The position numbers and the translations under genes are program-made. DNA of 64,000 bases from Stanieria sp964562685 (GTDB lineage Bacteria > Cyanobacteriota > Cyanobacteriia > Cyanobacteriales > Xenococcaceae). The notes below the pieces were generated by a model, which ran no database searches, had not been told where the DNA came from, and saw nothing but the letters and a program-made list of their open reading frames with translations. Shown here piece after piece: positions 63,037-64,000 of this stretch (position 1 is the stretch's first letter; every line of letters starts with the position of its first letter). The stretch is from NCBI GenBank assembly GCA_964562685.1, contig CAZLUP010000003.1, positions 92,690 to 156,689 of the forward strand, given 5' to 3'.

Positions 63037-64000
63037 TTATAACCAATCACTTAATTCTTTAGACAACAAATTTGATTCAGCTTCATTTAAGCCTTTGATT
63101 TCATATTTTTTTAGTTCATTTTTATTTCTGCCAGCCCAAATAATAATCTTATTCAAGACAATATTTTCAAATCTATCTGTTTCTAGTTTATCTAGTTTAT
63201 ATATAAATGAATTAGAGGTAGGTGGAATAATATCGTATGATTTGGATTGAGATAAATTAATTAAATTATCTCAAGCAACTTGAGCAGAACTAAAACGTTT
63301 ATCTAAACTTGGTTGAATCATTCTTTTTAACCAAGCTTTTAATTGAATACTGAGATTAGTAAGGTTTTCAAATTGAATTCTTCCCTCTTGTTGAGGTAAA
63401 TCGGCTGGTTCAATTCTGGTAACTAAATTAATTAAAGTTGCTCCTAAACTATAAAGATCGGAAGCAGTCACACAGCGATCGCCAAATTGTTCGGGAGGCA
63501 TATAACCATAAGTTCCCACAATTGTAATTGTTCCTTCTTGTTTAGCTGCTACATTTTGTACCGAACCAAAATCAATTAAATAAACATCTCCAACATGATT
63601 ACCAGAGCGATTTGTTAATAAGATATTACTGGGTTTAATATCTCGATGAGTTATGGGAGGGTTTTGTGAGTGTAAATAAATAAGAATTTTGAGAATTTGT
63701 TCAGCTAATTGTTTAATTTCTGCTTCAGTAAAAGTTCTACCTTTATTAAGTTGTTCTGCTAAAGATTGAGCTTGAATATAAGTTTGAACTAAAGCAAATC
63801 CTTGATATTCTGGTAAATTTATTTCAAAGTAATCTAGATATTTAGGTATGGCAGAATGATTAATATTTTGGAGAGTTTGAGCTTCTCTTTCAAATAATTT
63901 AAGTTGTTCCCATTGGAAGTCTAAACCGAATTGAAGAAGTTTAATTATTAAGTAGCTCCACTTAATTAAACATCAAACGTTCAACAGTATAATTTCCCTG
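63037..64000 (-). pseudogene. Decayed serine/threonine protein kinase (partial)
   Basis: Read from the right edge, the minus strand gives GNYTVERL at the window end, typical of a cyanobacterial Hanks-type kinase start. It is followed at once by a shift of frame, and the glycine-rich loop is missing. The frame resumes as IIKLLQFGLDFQWEQLKLF with THRDIKPSNILL (catalytic loop), YLIDFGSV (DFG), and GTYGYMPPEQFG. Then an in-frame TGA at 63271-63273 follows SSAQVA where other members have a Leu (one base from TTA). The reading continues to TAA at 63037-63039. Two lesions make loss of function likely. The C-terminal tail has no known domain. Confidence 0.75.

Noticed and set aside
63011..63250. 79-residue plus-strand frame
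   Set aside because: It lies opposite the C-terminal part of the decayed kinase, starts at a GTG without a ribosome site and looks like a shadow of that reading frame.
63271..63273. In-frame TGA in the kinase as possible selenocysteine
   Set aside because: No SECIS-like structure nearby and the expected residue is Leu, one base away; other lesions are also present upstream.
1..64000. CRISPR array or prophage
   Set aside because: No regularly spaced direct repeats with unique spacers and no phage structural genes were found anywhere in the window.

Overview
The window is chromosomal DNA from a low-GC cyanobacterium. Three things point there. The HIP1 octamer GCGATCGC is scattered through genes on both strands. 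Cyanobacteria-restricted families are present (DUF4278, DUF4327, DUF1816, DUF2808, DUF4336, a Psb35-like thylakoid protein). Cyanobacterial gene orders are also present (rpmH-rnpA-PH-yidC-jag-DUF177; tig-clpP-clpX divergent from asd-dapA-rnj; heme oxygenase near the response regulator rpaA). A filamentous or baeocyte-forming genus (Stanieria/Pleurocapsa-like) would fit the base composition, but this is an impression and not a measured assignment.

Layout. Positions 1-9.8 kb hold the end of a truncated gene, tRNA-Gln(UUG), a GT2 glycosyltransferase, small cyanobacterial proteins, a cupredoxin, aminopeptidase P, an SGNH/CE2-type esterase lipoprotein and an SLH-domain lipoprotein. Positions 9.8-23.8 kb hold coaE, a flavin reductase, a MIF-like protein, clpB, an orphan sugar-type ABC ATPase, clpS-DUF2103, a divergent membrane locus (TauE/SafE-like plus a membrane-anchored extracytoplasmic protein) and a hybrid histidine kinase. 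Positions 23.9-27.2 kb hold the membrane-insertion and ribosome-protein operon. Positions 27.3-34.4 kb hold DUF2808, a cellulose-synthase-like GT2, an acyltransferase/DUF4336/GNAT group and a Uma2 nuclease. Positions 34.4-41 kb form an accessory region. It holds dndD and dndC (DNA phosphorothioation) separated by a secreted-protein gene, a small gene broken by a 137-bp mobile element, a MazEF-like toxin-antitoxin pair and a DUF29 gene whose end overlaps the toxin. Positions 41-50 kb hold the protein-quality-control and lysine/threonine-precursor clusters and RNase J. Positions 50-62.8 kb hold rpmF, a sulfite-oxidase-like protein, the Psb35-like protein, heme oxygenase, rpaA, purH, rpsU, a TPR protein, a GT4 glycosyltransferase and bifunctional putA. 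The right edge carries a decayed serine/threonine kinase.

The strongest unusual signals are as follows. (1) A MITE-like element with TA duplications lies upstream of dndC, and its removal in silico restores a continuous 90-codon frame. (2) Hairpin-forming repeats are inserted in frame in at least three protein genes. Two copies share one reading frame and show compensatory stem changes. (3) dndC and dndD are present without dndB or dndE. (4) An HLR1-like (RpaB-type) site lies in front of the Psb35-like gene. (5) The end of the DUF29 gene appears overwritten by the neighbouring toxin gene. No CRISPR array, rRNA, prophage or complete insertion sequence was seen.
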